Under the pieces are notes generated by a model. The model had not been told where the DNA came from and did not search any database. It was given only the letters and a program-made list of their open reading frames with translations. This document shows, piece by piece, positions 8,107 through 15,860 of a stretch of 37,768 nt of DNA (position 1 is its first letter; each line of letters begins with the position of its first letter). Made by a program: the position numbers and the translations under genes. The DNA comes from Spirochaetota bacterium (GTDB lineage: Bacteria; Spirochaetota; UBA4802; UBA5550): the NCBI GenBank assembly GCA_009787025.1, contig WRGT01000059.1, positions 1 to 37,768 on the forward strand, written 5' to 3'.

Positions 8107-8364
8107 AGGGACTGTCTGATAAGTATTAAATATACTTTCGATATTTACAATACATGGATAGGAATTGTCATCTCAGGCAGTAGCACGGTAGTTTCGGCAA
8201 CCGGGACAAACGGCATAGCGGTTTACAACACCAATTCCAGGGGTACTGTAAATATTAACAACGGCACAGTCTCGGGTACGCAATATTCGATTTACAATAG
8301 CGGCGGTACGGTAACTATCACATCACCTCCCGCTACGATTAATGGTCCAAAATATGGCTGTTAG
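8107..8364 (+). pseudogene. Fragment of a repeat-rich surface/adhesin-like protein
   Basis: About 85 codons are open from 8107 to the TAG at 8362-8364 with no plausible start. The translation is Gly/Ser/Thr/Asn-rich with beta-helix-style repeats (VISGSSTVVSATGTNGIA, VNINNGTVSGTQYSIYNS, GGTVTITSPPATING). This matches the repeat style of large secreted or autotransported proteins. The stretch is richer in GC than the flanks. I read it as the 3' remnant of a much larger gene whose body has been lost. Confidence 0.55.
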
Positions 8365-8404
8365 ATGACATGGATGTAGAGACATTAGTATCGTACAGTT
8401 AATA

Positions 8405-8462
8405 ATCGGGAATTTGGAGCGGCAGGGGCGGAAAATTATCCGTCTCTGCAACTCATTCCCGA
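8405..8462 (+). other. Two-tier stem-loop element
   Basis: Outer arms TCGGGAAT (8406-8413) and ATTCCCGA (8455-8462) enclose an 11-bp inner stem, GCAGGGGCGGA (8422-8432) with TCCGTCTCTGC (8439-8449). The inner stem is perfect only if two G-U pairs are allowed, which favours an RNA structure. A related half-site (AATCCCGATTA) recurs near 8507-8517. It may be a small non-coding RNA, a REP-like element or part of the lost surface-protein gene. Confidence 0.4.
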
Positions 8463-8469
8463 CTTGTAA

Positions 8470-8500
8470 AACCGTTAAATTGATTTAACGGTTCTTTTTA
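8470..8500 (+). terminator. Rho-independent terminator
   Basis: A 10-bp perfect stem AACCGTTAAA (8470-8479) and TTTAACGGTT (8484-8493) with a TTGA loop is followed by CTTTTTA. It would end transcription of the surface-protein remnant or of the structured element just before it. The reverse strand also carries an A/T context facing the small membrane gene. Confidence 0.75.
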
Positions 8501-8519
8501 TGATAAATCCCGATTAATC

Positions 8520-8690
8520 TTAAAAGCCCTTTAGAAAAACTCCTAAGGCAAGTATAATATAACCGGCAAGCAATATCCACCATCCATAGATCGACACAAA
8601 CGGTATGGCTACAAAATGAGCTACTACTGCAATAATTGCCAGAATCAGTGAAATGAGAAATACGATTTTTTTTGGAGCGCTAAGTTTCAT
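8520..8690 (-). CDS. Small two-pass membrane protein
   Basis: This is a 56-residue protein (MKLSAPKKIVFLISLIL... ending LALGVFLKGF) with two hydrophobic segments, at about 9-29 and 33-53. I chose the ATG at 8690 because GAGGA lies 6-7 bases upstream. The in-frame ATG at 8741 would add a Phe/Leu-rich segment with no ribosome site. Short proteins of this style are found as conserved hypotheticals in many bacteria. The role is unknown. It is monocistronic and divergent from the rpsF operon. Confidence 0.65.
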   Translation of the reverse strand: MKLSAPKKIVFLISLILAIIAVVAHFVAIPFVSIYGWWILLAGYIILALGVFLKGF

Positions 8691-8882
8691 ATAATCCTCA
8701 TGTAATTTTATTGATATTAACAAAAAAAAATATTTGGACATATTTAATTTTACTAATAGATTATCTTATTTGCATAGTTTGGTAAAAAATGCAAGAATAT
8801 TTTCCCTAAGTTAATAATTTATTTAATAATAAAAATTCTTACTTGAAATATTCTTATGTTGTAAAAAAATTGTAAAACCTTT

Positions 8883-8914
8883 CTGCTGAAAGCTAAATTT
8901 TTGCATTTCAGCAG
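8883..8914 (+). promoter_or_regulatory. Leader hairpin before rpsF
   Basis: A 9-bp stem CTGCTGAAA (8883-8891) and TTTCAGCAG (8906-8914) lies 25 bases before the rpsF start, followed by the ribosome site GGAAGGAGG. Ribosomal operons starting with rpsF often carry a leader that binds S6-S18. The position fits, but I did not find the full known motif, so autoregulation is only a possibility. Confidence 0.35.
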
Positions 8915-8939
8915 CTAATACCATAGGAAGGAGGAATTA

Positions 8940-9227
8940 ATGAATAACTACGAACTCACTGTTATTGTGAAAAATCAAGAAACTGAGTCTCACAAAGAAA
9001 AAGTAAAGGATATCCTGAAAAAGCATGGCGCTGTGATTACAAAAGAGGATCATTGGGGCATTAAAAAGCTTGCTTATGAAATAGCAAAAGAGAAAGAGGG
9101 ATATTATATGTTTATGTTAGTAGATGCGGAACCTCGGGCTGTTGATAAAATTCAAAAGGAGTTTCGTCTTAATGCCGACATACTCAGGTATCTTTTCATA
9201 AAACCTGAAGATAAAAAAACCGCTTAA
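8940..9227 (+). CDS. rpsF: 30S ribosomal protein S6
   Basis: This 95-residue protein has the S6 pattern: an N-terminal MNNYELTVIVKNQETE, a central WGIKKLAYEIAKEKEGYYMFMLV and a C-terminal EFRLNADILRYLFIK. S6 binds 16S rRNA together with S18, which is encoded two genes downstream. It has a very strong ribosome site (GGAAGGAGG). It heads the long plus-strand operon rpsF-ssb-rpsR-membrane protein-rplI-dnaB and onward. Confidence 0.95.
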   Translation: MNNYELTVIVKNQETESHKEKVKDILKKHGAVITKEDHWGIKKLAYEIAKEKEGYYMFMLVDAEPRAVDKIQKEFRLNADILRYLFIKPEDKKTA

Positions 9228-9246
9228 CTAAAATAGGAGAAAGAAC

Positions 9247-9696
9247 ATGGCAGGCGACCTTAACAGAGTAGTATTAATTGGAAGACTTACGCGCGACCCG
9301 GAGATACGTTATATACCTGCAGGAACTGCTGTGGCAAGTTTTACTTTGGCTAATAATAGAATATACGCTGTTTCAGGCGAAAGAAAAGAACAGGTGTACT
9401 ATTTTGATTGTGTAGCATGGTCAAAATTAGCTGAAGTTATAACCGAATATTGTAAAAAAGGGCATAGAATTGCCGTTGAAGGAAGACTGCAACAGACACG
9501 TTGGGATGATCAGGACGGTAAAAAACGGTCAAGGGTCGAACTGGTAGTTGAAAATTTTCAGTTTCTAACGACTAAAGTACCGGGTGATGATGTTTCAGTT
9601 GAATCACGCGGTAAAAGTTCGGAATCTATTAATGATTATGCCGGAAGCAGTTCCTTTGAAGAAAATCCGTTTTCAGATGATGACATACCCTTTTAA
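9247..9696 (+). CDS. ssb: Single-stranded DNA-binding protein
   Basis: This is a 149-residue protein. The OB-fold at about 1-110 begins NRVVLIGRLTRDPEIRYIPAG and includes VYYFDCVAWSKLAEV and KGHRIAVEGRLQQTRW. A flexible Ser-rich linker leads to the acidic tip DDDIPF, which recruits replication and repair partners. It starts after AGGAGA. It lies between rpsF and rpsR, the common arrangement, in one operon with dnaB. Confidence 0.95.
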   Translation: MAGDLNRVVLIGRLTRDPEIRYIPAGTAVASFTLANNRIYAVSGERKEQVYYFDCVAWSKLAEVITEYCKKGHRIAVEGRLQQTRWDDQDGKKRSRVELVVENFQFLTTKVPGDDVSVESRGKSSESINDYAGSSSFEENPFSDDDIPF

Positions 9697-9721
9697 TTAA
9701 ATTGATGACAAGGAGAAAAGA

Positions 9722-10066
9722 ATGTCCGAAGAGATAAAAAATACAGGTACGGATGAAATAGTTGAGTCAACAGATTCCGGCTCAGAATCAACTTATGTGA
9801 AAAAAACATTTATTAGCCAGGATGAAAGCGGAGACAGGCTATATCAACGTAATGTTCGTTTTAAAAGAAAAGTCTGCAGATTTTGCCATGATAAAAATGC
9901 TAAGATAGATTATAAAGATGTTAAAATGGTGGAACAGTTTATTACAGACAGGGGAAAGATTCTGCCAAGACGGGTAACCGGAATCTGCGCTAAACATCAA
10001 AGGGGCGTTGCGTTGGCTATAAAACGGGCAAGAATTATAGCTTTAATCCCATTTGTAGAAAAATAG
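9722..10066 (+). CDS. rpsR: 30S ribosomal protein S18 with long N-terminal extension
   Basis: The conserved S18 core occupies about residues 45-114 ([29 protein letters not shown]..., ending [17 protein letters not shown]). The pattern CxxC...CxxH (VCRFC and ICAKH) marks the zinc-binding (C+) form. The first 40 residues are an acidic, Ser/Thr-rich extension ([16 protein letters not shown]...) beyond the usual 75-residue length. Start support is good (AAGGAGAAAAG just before the ATG). S18 pairs with S6 on the small-subunit platform. Confidence 0.93.
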   Translation: MSEEIKNTGTDEIVESTDSGSESTYVKKTFISQDESGDRLYQRNVRFKRKVCRFCHDKNAKIDYKDVKMVEQFITDRGKILPRRVTGICAKHQRGVALAIKRARIIALIPFVEK

Positions 10067-10068
10067 TT

Positions 10069-10998
10069 TTGGGCGCAAGCTATTTCATAGCAGGGGTAAT
10101 CCTAACAATCGGTATAGCCCTTATTTTCTATAGATTTGGCTGGATGAGTTCTGTTTTGTTTGTCGTGATAGCCATAGTTCCGTTTTTTTTTAAGGGGCAT
10201 GAGGATATCTTTTCTTTCTATATCCTCCCCTTAATTGCCGGAACTACAGGAGGTTACTGCTTTAAGAAAGGGTTAGGGTTAGATTTTTTTATTACAGTCT
10301 CTTCGCTGTTGTTTGCAGTATCCATAACTGCAGACTATCACATTTTAAAATACGCTAAGGGATATGATTTTATTGATTATAGTGTTATTGAGACCGTTCA
10401 GCTGTTAAAAGAAAATAAAATAAAGATGGAGCAGACATTTGATCAGTATAATAGATCAGAAGAGGACAAGAAAAAATTTTTAGAATCTATTGATGTATAT
10501 ATTGATATTCTTAATGACAGAAAGTGGGTACAGTTTGCAAAGGATATGCTCCCCTTCGCAGCTTTTTTTTATTCAATTCTGTTAACAGGTTTTAGTTTTT
10601 TCCTCATGAAAAAGTTTTTTATGAAAAAATATGGGGAAGAAGTGAAAGCCCTTGAGTTTTTTATAGTGAATGAATTTGTTATTTTTATATTAATTGCCGG
10701 ATGGGGAACCTTTATAATGATTGATAAGATTCAATATCCGGTGATAACAGCCATAGCATTGAATATTGCTCTTTCGACATCAGCGCTTTATACTATTCAG
10801 GCTATTGGGATTATGAAGTTTTTTATTATTAAGAGGAATCTGCCTGTTGTGATACTTCCTCTGATAATAACAATACTCTTGTTTGTACCTGCGGTTTTTC
10901 TGTTTGTAATGGCTGTGTTGACAGGAGTTGGCGTTTTAGATATATGGGGAGATTTTAGAAGACTGAATTCCAACAAAGAATTAAATATTAATGAATGA
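10069..10998 (+). CDS. Polytopic membrane protein between rpsR and rplI (DUF2232/YybS-like)
   Basis: This is a 309-residue protein with about eight hydrophobic segments (for example YFIAGVILTIGIALIFY, VLFVVIAIVPFFF, FAAFFYSILLTGFSFFLM, VVILPLIITILLFVPAVFL). A soluble, charged loop lies at about 108-160. The likely start is the TTG at 10069, 2 bases after the rpsR stop and without its own clear ribosome site, so translation would be coupled. The next in-frame ATG is at 10145. In several phyla a DUF2232 (YybS) membrane protein sits in exactly this place, and the assignment rests mainly on that context. The function is unknown. Confidence 0.65.
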   Translation: MGASYFIAGVILTIGIALIFYRFGWMSSVLFVVIAIVPFFFKGHEDIFSFYILPLIAGTTGGYCFKKGLGLDFFITVSSLLFAVSITADYHILKYAKGYDFIDYSVIETVQLLKENKIKMEQTFDQYNRSEEDKKKFLESIDVYIDILNDRKWVQFAKDMLPFAAFFYSILLTGFSFFLMKKFFMKKYGEEVKALEFFIVNEFVIFILIAGWGTFIMIDKIQYPVITAIALNIALSTSALYTIQAIGIMKFFIIKRNLPVVILPLIITILLFVPAVFLFVMAVLTGVGVLDIWGDFRRLNSNKELNINE

Positions 10999-11013
10999 TA
11001 ATAGAGGTAAATA

Positions 11014-11457
11014 ATGAAAGTTATACTTCAAAAGGATGTTCCAAACCTTGGGGATGCCGGTGATATAAAAGAAGTAGCAAATGGTTTTGCGAGAAATTAT
11101 CTTCTTCCTAATAAACTCGTAATAGTTGCTAATGAATCGAGTAAAAAAGCAATTGATCATCAGGCAAAATTAATTAAGATCAAGAAAGAGAAAAGAAAAA
11201 AAACCAGCGAACAGATTGTATCAAGCCTATCTGATATTGAACTTATTATGCCTGTAAAAGTCGGCGAAGAGGGTAAACTCTTTGGTTCTATTACATCAAT
11301 TGACATTGCAAGAGCATTAAAAGAAAAAGGCTTTGAAGTTGATAAAAGAAAAATTCTTCTTGATGCGCCTATAAAGCATGAGGGAGAGTTTAAAGTGTCA
11401 ATAAAACTTGAAGAGAGTCTTACTGCTGCAGTAAAAGTAACTGTTGTTAAGGAGTAA
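11014..11457 (+). CDS. rplI: 50S ribosomal protein L9
   Basis: This 147-residue full-length L9 has an N-terminal domain MKVILQKDVPNLGDAGDIKEVANGFARNYLLP, the long connecting helix (KLIKIKKEKRKKTSEQIVSSL) and the C-terminal domain (GEEGKLFGSITSIDIARALKEKGFEVDKRKI). The ATG follows AGAGGTAAATA. It lies directly before dnaB, a widely conserved order. Confidence 0.95.
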   Translation: MKVILQKDVPNLGDAGDIKEVANGFARNYLLPNKLVIVANESSKKAIDHQAKLIKIKKEKRKKTSEQIVSSLSDIELIMPVKVGEEGKLFGSITSIDIARALKEKGFEVDKRKILLDAPIKHEGEFKVSIKLEESLTAAVKVTVVKE

Positions 11458-11461
11458 CAGT

Positions 11462-12820
11462 ATGACAATAGACAGGCTTCCCCCGCAGGATGTTGAAACA
11501 GAAACGGCTTGCATAGCTTCGGCATTGCTCAACAGGGAAGCATTACTTAGAGTAATAGAAATCCTCCAGCCGGAGGATTTCTACCTTGAAAAACATAGAA
11601 TCGTCTTTGAAGCCATTTCAGAATTAGAAAAAAAATCTCTCCCGATAGATTTAACAACGCTTAGGCATATATTAATTGATAACAATACGCTTGACCGGGT
11701 TGGAGGCAATGCCGGTTTAGCAGAGATATATCAATCGTCATCAACTTCAGGTAATGCGGAGATTTATGCTAAGCGCATAAAAGAAATGAGTCTTAGAAGA
11801 AGGCTCATAGATGTTGCCGAACTCTCCATTGAAAAATGCTTTGATCGAGGAATAGCTACTGATGATGTAATGGATGAAGTTGAGAGGGATATCTTTAGAG
11901 TAACAGAACAACGTATTACTTCGGATTATAAGAGCATTGAAGTCATCATTAATGACACAATGGAAGAAATTAATACATTGTATAGAACAAAGAGGGCTGT
12001 TACAGGCATAGAGAGCGGCTTTAACGAACTGGATGAAAAGTTGACCGGCTTTCATGGATCAGAATTGATTATTATTGCGGCAAGACCGGGTATGGGTAAA
12101 ACTGCCTTTGCGCTTAATATTTTAAATCATGCAGCTGTAAGACACAAGATTCCCGTATTATTCTTTTCGCTTGAGATGCCGGCTAATCAACTTGGACTCC
12201 GAATGTTGTGCATTGAGGCTATGGTAGATTCTCAAAGGGTGAGGACGGGATATATAGATCAGGAAGAATTGAAGAAGATATTTACAGTTTCAGGTAAATT
12301 AAGCCAGTCGCCTATATACATTGATGACTCGCCGTCTGCAACAATAATGGAGATAAGAGCTAAGGCAAGAAGATTAGCGCAAAGGGTTCCTCTTGGGATG
12401 ATTATTGTGGACTATCTTCAATTAGTTTCAAGTATGACTAAAGTTGACAGACATTTGCAGATTGCCGAGATTTCAAGACTTCTTAAACAACTTGCGCGGG
12501 AGCTGAATATTCCTGTAATTGCCATATCACAGCTTTCAAGGTTAGTGGAATCAAGAGCGTCTCAAAGACCTACACTTTCAGATTTGCGGGAGTCCGGAGC
12601 GATTGAACAGGATGCGGATGTTGTTATGTTTATCTATCAAGAAGAGCGAGTTAAAAAGGATAGCGATAAGAAAGGGATCGCTACAATCATGATAGCAAAA
12701 CAGAGGAATGGTCCCATTGGTGATATAGATCTTAGATTCTGGGGCAAATATACCAAGTTTGGCAATTTAGATGTGGCACATTCTTATGAGGAGGCAAGTC
12801 CTTCTTATGAGTCTCACTAA
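11462..12820 (+). CDS. dnaB: Replicative DNA helicase
   Basis: This is a 452-residue protein. The N-terminal helical domain (about 1-110) begins RLPPQDVETETACIASALLN. The RecA-type motor has Walker A at ARPGMGKTAFAL, the SLEM motif, the Walker B region IIVDYLQLVSS and SQLSRLVESR...LSDLRESGAIEQDADVV. It unwinds DNA at the replication fork as a hexamer. I chose the ATG at 11462, preceded by AAGGAG, over an in-frame codon at 11444 inside rplI. There is no intein. The 3' end overlaps the mlaE-type gene by 14 bases. Confidence 0.95.
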   Translation: MTIDRLPPQDVETETACIASALLNREALLRVIEILQPEDFYLEKHRIVFEAISELEKKSLPIDLTTLRHILIDNNTLDRVGGNAGLAEIYQSSSTSGNAEIYAKRIKEMSLRRRLIDVAELSIEKCFDRGIATDDVMDEVERDIFRVTEQRITSDYKSIEVIINDTMEEINTLYRTKRAVTGIESGFNELDEKLTGFHGSELIIIAARPGMGKTAFALNILNHAAVRHKIPVLFFSLEMPANQLGLRMLCIEAMVDSQRVRTGYIDQEELKKIFTVSGKLSQSPIYIDDSPSATIMEIRAKARRLAQRVPLGMIIVDYLQLVSSMTKVDRHLQIAEISRLLKQLARELNIPVIAISQLSRLVESRASQRPTLSDLRESGAIEQDADVVMFIYQEERVKKDSDKKGIATIMIAKQRNGPIGDIDLRFWGKYTKFGNLDVAHSYEEASPSYESH

Positions 12821-13586
12821 AGATAAATCTGTTTTTGAAGTTTTTTTTGAATCTCTCGGAGGACATTTTATATTTTTAAAAGAGACTGTAGCATGGATGT
12901 TTAAGCCTCCGTTTGACAGACAAAATATTCTTATTCAAATGACTGAAATAGGATATAAGTCTCTTCCTGTTACCTCCATAACCCTTTTTTTTACAGGTAT
13001 GGTCATGGCGCTTCAGATCGGGCAGGCTATGGATGCTTTGATGTCGGGCTCTTCGGTCTTTATCGGGACAGCGGTAACAATATCAATGTTCAGAGAGTTG
13101 TGTCCTGTATTAACTGCGCTTCTGCTTGCGGGAAGAGTCGGCTCTTCTATAGCTGCAGAGATAGGGACAATGAGGGTAACAGAACAGATTGATGCCCTTA
13201 GAACTCTTTCGGCAGATCCTGTACAATATCTTTCGGTACCGCGTTTTATTGCTTGCTTGATTATGACTCCCTGCCTTACAATGATTACGGATATAGTTGG
13301 AGTTATTGGCGGCGCCGTAGTTGCCTTTTTTTCTTTAAACATACCGCCCGATAGCTACATATCTAATATTCTTGAAAATATCAAACTTTTTGATTTTACT
13401 TCGGGAATTTTTAAGTCTGTTTTTTTTGGCGCTGAGATAGCAATTATCTCATGCTACAGCGGTTTTAATACTTTTGGCGGAGCTGAGGGAGTAGGCAAGT
13501 CAACAATCCAGGCTGTTGTGCGTTCATCTATGGTTATACTTATATCAGATTATTTTTTAACATTTTTATTACGAATTATTGAATAA
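12807..13586 (+). CDS. MlaE-family ABC transporter permease
   Basis: This is a 259-residue integral membrane protein with the MlaE signature (TMRVTEQIDALRTLSADPVQYLSVPRF) and about five membrane segments. MlaE is the inner-membrane permease of the Mla/Mce-type phospholipid transporter, which normally needs an ATPase (MlaF) and an MCE protein (MlaD). Neither is nearby, so they must be encoded elsewhere. The ATG at 12807 lies inside the dnaB 3' end and follows GAGGAGG, which favours it over an upstream in-frame codon at 12771. Confidence 0.88.
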   Translation: MSLTKDKSVFEVFFESLGGHFIFLKETVAWMFKPPFDRQNILIQMTEIGYKSLPVTSITLFFTGMVMALQIGQAMDALMSGSSVFIGTAVTISMFRELCPVLTALLLAGRVGSSIAAEIGTMRVTEQIDALRTLSADPVQYLSVPRFIACLIMTPCLTMITDIVGVIGGAVVAFFSLNIPPDSYISNILENIKLFDFTSGIFKSVFFGAEIAIISCYSGFNTFGGAEGVGKSTIQAVVRSSMVILISDYFLTFLLRIIE

Positions 13587-13601
13587 ATTTTTGGGAGCAT
13601 A

Positions 13602-14297
13602 ATGAGCAATAATAAGATAAGCAATGAATTTAGGAAAAATATCAGATCTTTAAATTTAAGCAAAGATATTCTCAATGCCTTTGAGTCTGTTGACAGGACT
13701 CTGTTTTTTGATCCGTTTTTTATTGATAAGATAAATGGCTTTGACCCTATTCCTTTAGGTTATGGAGAATACAGTGATGATGTAACGCTATTGTCTAAGA
13801 TGTTGACAATACTTTCTCCGTCTAAAAATTGGGATGTCCTTGAAATAGGTACGGGTTCAGGCTATTCTACGGCTCTCCTCTCAACAATGGTAAAAAAAAT
13901 ATTGACTGTAGAATACAATGAAAAACTTGCAATAGAGGCAAAGGAAAGACTTATGTCTAACGGATTTTTTAATATTAAATTTCTTGCAGGCGACTGTTCT
14001 GAACTTGATGATAGAGCCGGTTCTTTTGATGCTGTTATTGTTTATGCCGGATGTATGCATAGTCCTTATGCCGCTTTAAATTTATTGAAAAAGAATGGAG
14101 TTGCCGTATTCCCAATGGGTACTGAAATGCTTCAACAGATAATTATGTACAAAAATATCCCACTTGCGCCGGAGGATAATCCCTATAAAAGATACAAATT
14201 TCTTGATACCTGTACAATCCAGTCTATTAAAGGCGTTTATGGATTTAATAATAAAGCGGTAGATATTATTGTTCAAACAGGAGAAGGCGGATCATGA
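13602..14297 (+). CDS. pcm: Protein-L-isoaspartate O-methyltransferase-like SAM enzyme
   Basis: This is a 231-residue class I methyltransferase. The SAM motif I is WDVLEIGTGSGYSTALLS (about 76-93), followed by ILTVEYNEKLAIEAKERL and FLAGDCSEL. The N-terminal region (LNAFESVDRTLFFDPFF, FDPIPLGYGEYSD) matches the PCMT family, which repairs isoaspartyl residues. It starts 15 bases after the permease and overlaps the next gene by 4 bases (ATGA). The usual catalytic GQTIS-type segment is altered to GYGEYSD, so the exact substrate is less certain than the family. Confidence 0.75.
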   Translation: MSNNKISNEFRKNIRSLNLSKDILNAFESVDRTLFFDPFFIDKINGFDPIPLGYGEYSDDVTLLSKMLTILSPSKNWDVLEIGTGSGYSTALLSTMVKKILTVEYNEKLAIEAKERLMSNGFFNIKFLAGDCSELDDRAGSFDAVIVYAGCMHSPYAALNLLKKNGVAVFPMGTEMLQQIIMYKNIPLAPEDNPYKRYKFLDTCTIQSIKGVYGFNNKAVDIIVQTGEGGS

Positions 14298-14929
14298 TTA
14301 TTGAACAAATACTTGTAACCGGCATGGTTGTATTCTGCTACCTCATTACAGATGAAACAACAAAAGAGGCTGTATTAATAGATCCGGCAGGCGATTACGA
14401 CTTGATCTTTAAGAAGATTGAAAAACATAAAGCTAATGTTAAATACATTATAAATACACACGGTCACTATGACCATACTTCAGGGAATAGCCACATGCTC
14501 GGAAAGACAGGCGCGGCATTACTAATTCAAAAGAATGATATTTCTTATCTGCGGAGCGTTAAGAGTGAAGAGAGCGCATTGTTCTCCGATGGAGAAAAGA
14601 GTAAAGATAAAAAGGTTTTTCTTCTGCAAGATAATGATAGGATAGTTATTGGGAATACTGAGTTATGGGTAATTCATACGCCGGGTCATTCGGCAGGGAG
14701 CATATCAATCTATTCTAATGGGAACATATTCACGGGAGATACCCTTTTTACGGAGGGCGTAGGCAGAACGGATCTCCATGATAGTTCTACAGAGAGCCTT
14801 ATGGATTCCATAAAGAATAAAATTTTAAAACTTCCCGATGATACAAAAATTTGGCCCGGTCATCATTACGGCAGAAAACCTGTTTCAACTGTTGCCGAAC
14901 AGAAAAAATATTTTAGAATAAGCAAGTGA
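14294..14929 (+). CDS. Metallo-beta-lactamase-fold hydrolase (glyoxalase II-like)
   Basis: This 211-residue protein has the metal ligands THGHYDHTSGN (HxHxDH), HTPGHSAGSISIYS, GDTLFTEGVGRTD and the last His in WPGHHYG. The size and motif spacing fit the short glyoxalase II/YcbL group of thioesterases. The physiological substrate is not evident. It overlaps pcm by ATGA and precedes mazG by 7 bases, so it is translated as part of the operon. Confidence 0.88.
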   Translation: MIIEQILVTGMVVFCYLITDETTKEAVLIDPAGDYDLIFKKIEKHKANVKYIINTHGHYDHTSGNSHMLGKTGAALLIQKNDISYLRSVKSEESALFSDGEKSKDKKVFLLQDNDRIVIGNTELWVIHTPGHSAGSISIYSNGNIFTGDTLFTEGVGRTDLHDSSTESLMDSIKNKILKLPDDTKIWPGHHYGRKPVSTVAEQKKYFRISK

Positions 14930-14936
14930 TAAAAAA

Positions 14937-15722
14937 ATGAATTTAAAAGATATTCCACCGCTTTACCGCCTCAAAGAGATAGCAAAAATACTAAGATCAA
15001 AAGATGGTTGTCCATGGGATAGAGAACAGACCTTTGATTCTCTTAAACCGTATTTGGTGGAGGAAACCTATGAGGTTTATGACGCAATAGAGAAGGGTAA
15101 CATCGACGATATTAAAGAGGAGTTGGGCGATCTCCTTTATCAGGTTTATGCCCATTCCGAGATCGCCTCCGAAACTTCAAGTTTTACCATTGACGATGTT
15201 GCGGAAGGTATTATAGATAAACTCATTAGAAGGCATCCCCATGTTTTTGCCGATGAAAATATTACCGATGCAAACGGCGTTAAGGACCGCTGGGAGAGAA
15301 TTAAAAAAGGTGAAAAATCGAAAGAGAAATCTATTCTTGACGGCGTTCCAAGGCATTTACCTGCTCTGCTTATGGCTCACAGGATACAGGATAAGGTTTC
15401 TCATGTGGGATTTGATTGGGAGAAGATCGATGATGCTGTGAGTAAATTAGACGAAGAGATAGGAGAATTTAAAGAGGCAGTGGATGCTCAGGATATGGAG
15501 AAAATTTATGATGAGGCAGGGGATATCCTTTTCAGCATTGTGAATATTCTAAGATTCAAAAAAGTTGATGCGGAAGACGCTTTAAGAAGAACAATAGATA
15601 AGTTTACAGGCAGGTTTAAATATATTGAAATGAAGGCGAATGAATCAGGTAAAGAGATCGATAAAATGACATTAGAGGAGATGGATAGACTTTGGGATGA
15701 GTCAAAAAGAGTGGAAATTTAG
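14937..15722 (+). CDS. mazG: Nucleoside triphosphate pyrophosphohydrolase
   Basis: This 261-residue protein has two MazG domains. The first has LRSKDGCPWDREQTFDSL and the metal-binding pattern YLVEETYEVYDAIE...EELGDLLYQV. The second has LDEEIGEFKEAVD...DEAGDILFSI. MazG hydrolyses NTPs to NMP and pyrophosphate, limiting misincorporation or signalling nucleotides. The ATG is preceded by a weak ribosome site. It is the last gene of the rpsF-dnaB operon as far as can be seen, and no strong terminator follows it. Confidence 0.93.
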   Translation: MNLKDIPPLYRLKEIAKILRSKDGCPWDREQTFDSLKPYLVEETYEVYDAIEKGNIDDIKEELGDLLYQVYAHSEIASETSSFTIDDVAEGIIDKLIRRHPHVFADENITDANGVKDRWERIKKGEKSKEKSILDGVPRHLPALLMAHRIQDKVSHVGFDWEKIDDAVSKLDEEIGEFKEAVDAQDMEKIYDEAGDILFSIVNILRFKKVDAEDALRRTIDKFTGRFKYIEMKANESGKEIDKMTLEEMDRLWDESKRVEI

Positions 15723-15798
15723 TCTCCTTAACACCCTGCGTTAAACGGCTTCGAGCTGAAAGATTCTATAGAAAAAATCAAAAATGTAACTTATTTAT

Positions 15799-15827
15799 TT
15801 GACATTTACACTAATTCATTTTATATT
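15799..15827 (+). promoter_or_regulatory. Sigma70-type promoter
   Basis: TTGACA (15799-15804) and TATATT (15822-15827) are separated by exactly 17 bases, 33 bases before the start of the next gene, which has its own AAGG ribosome site. This is the best promoter match noticed in the window. It marks the start of a separate accessory transcription unit (15861-16908) that ends at the terminator at 16924. Confidence 0.7.
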
Positions 15828-15860
15828 TAATATAATCATAAAATAATAAAGGTAAAAATT

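Noticed and set aside
8880-8930. Full S6-S18 leader motif
   Set aside because: A hairpin is present, but I could not match the conserved loop and bulge of the known motif with confidence, so it is listed only as a candidate leader.
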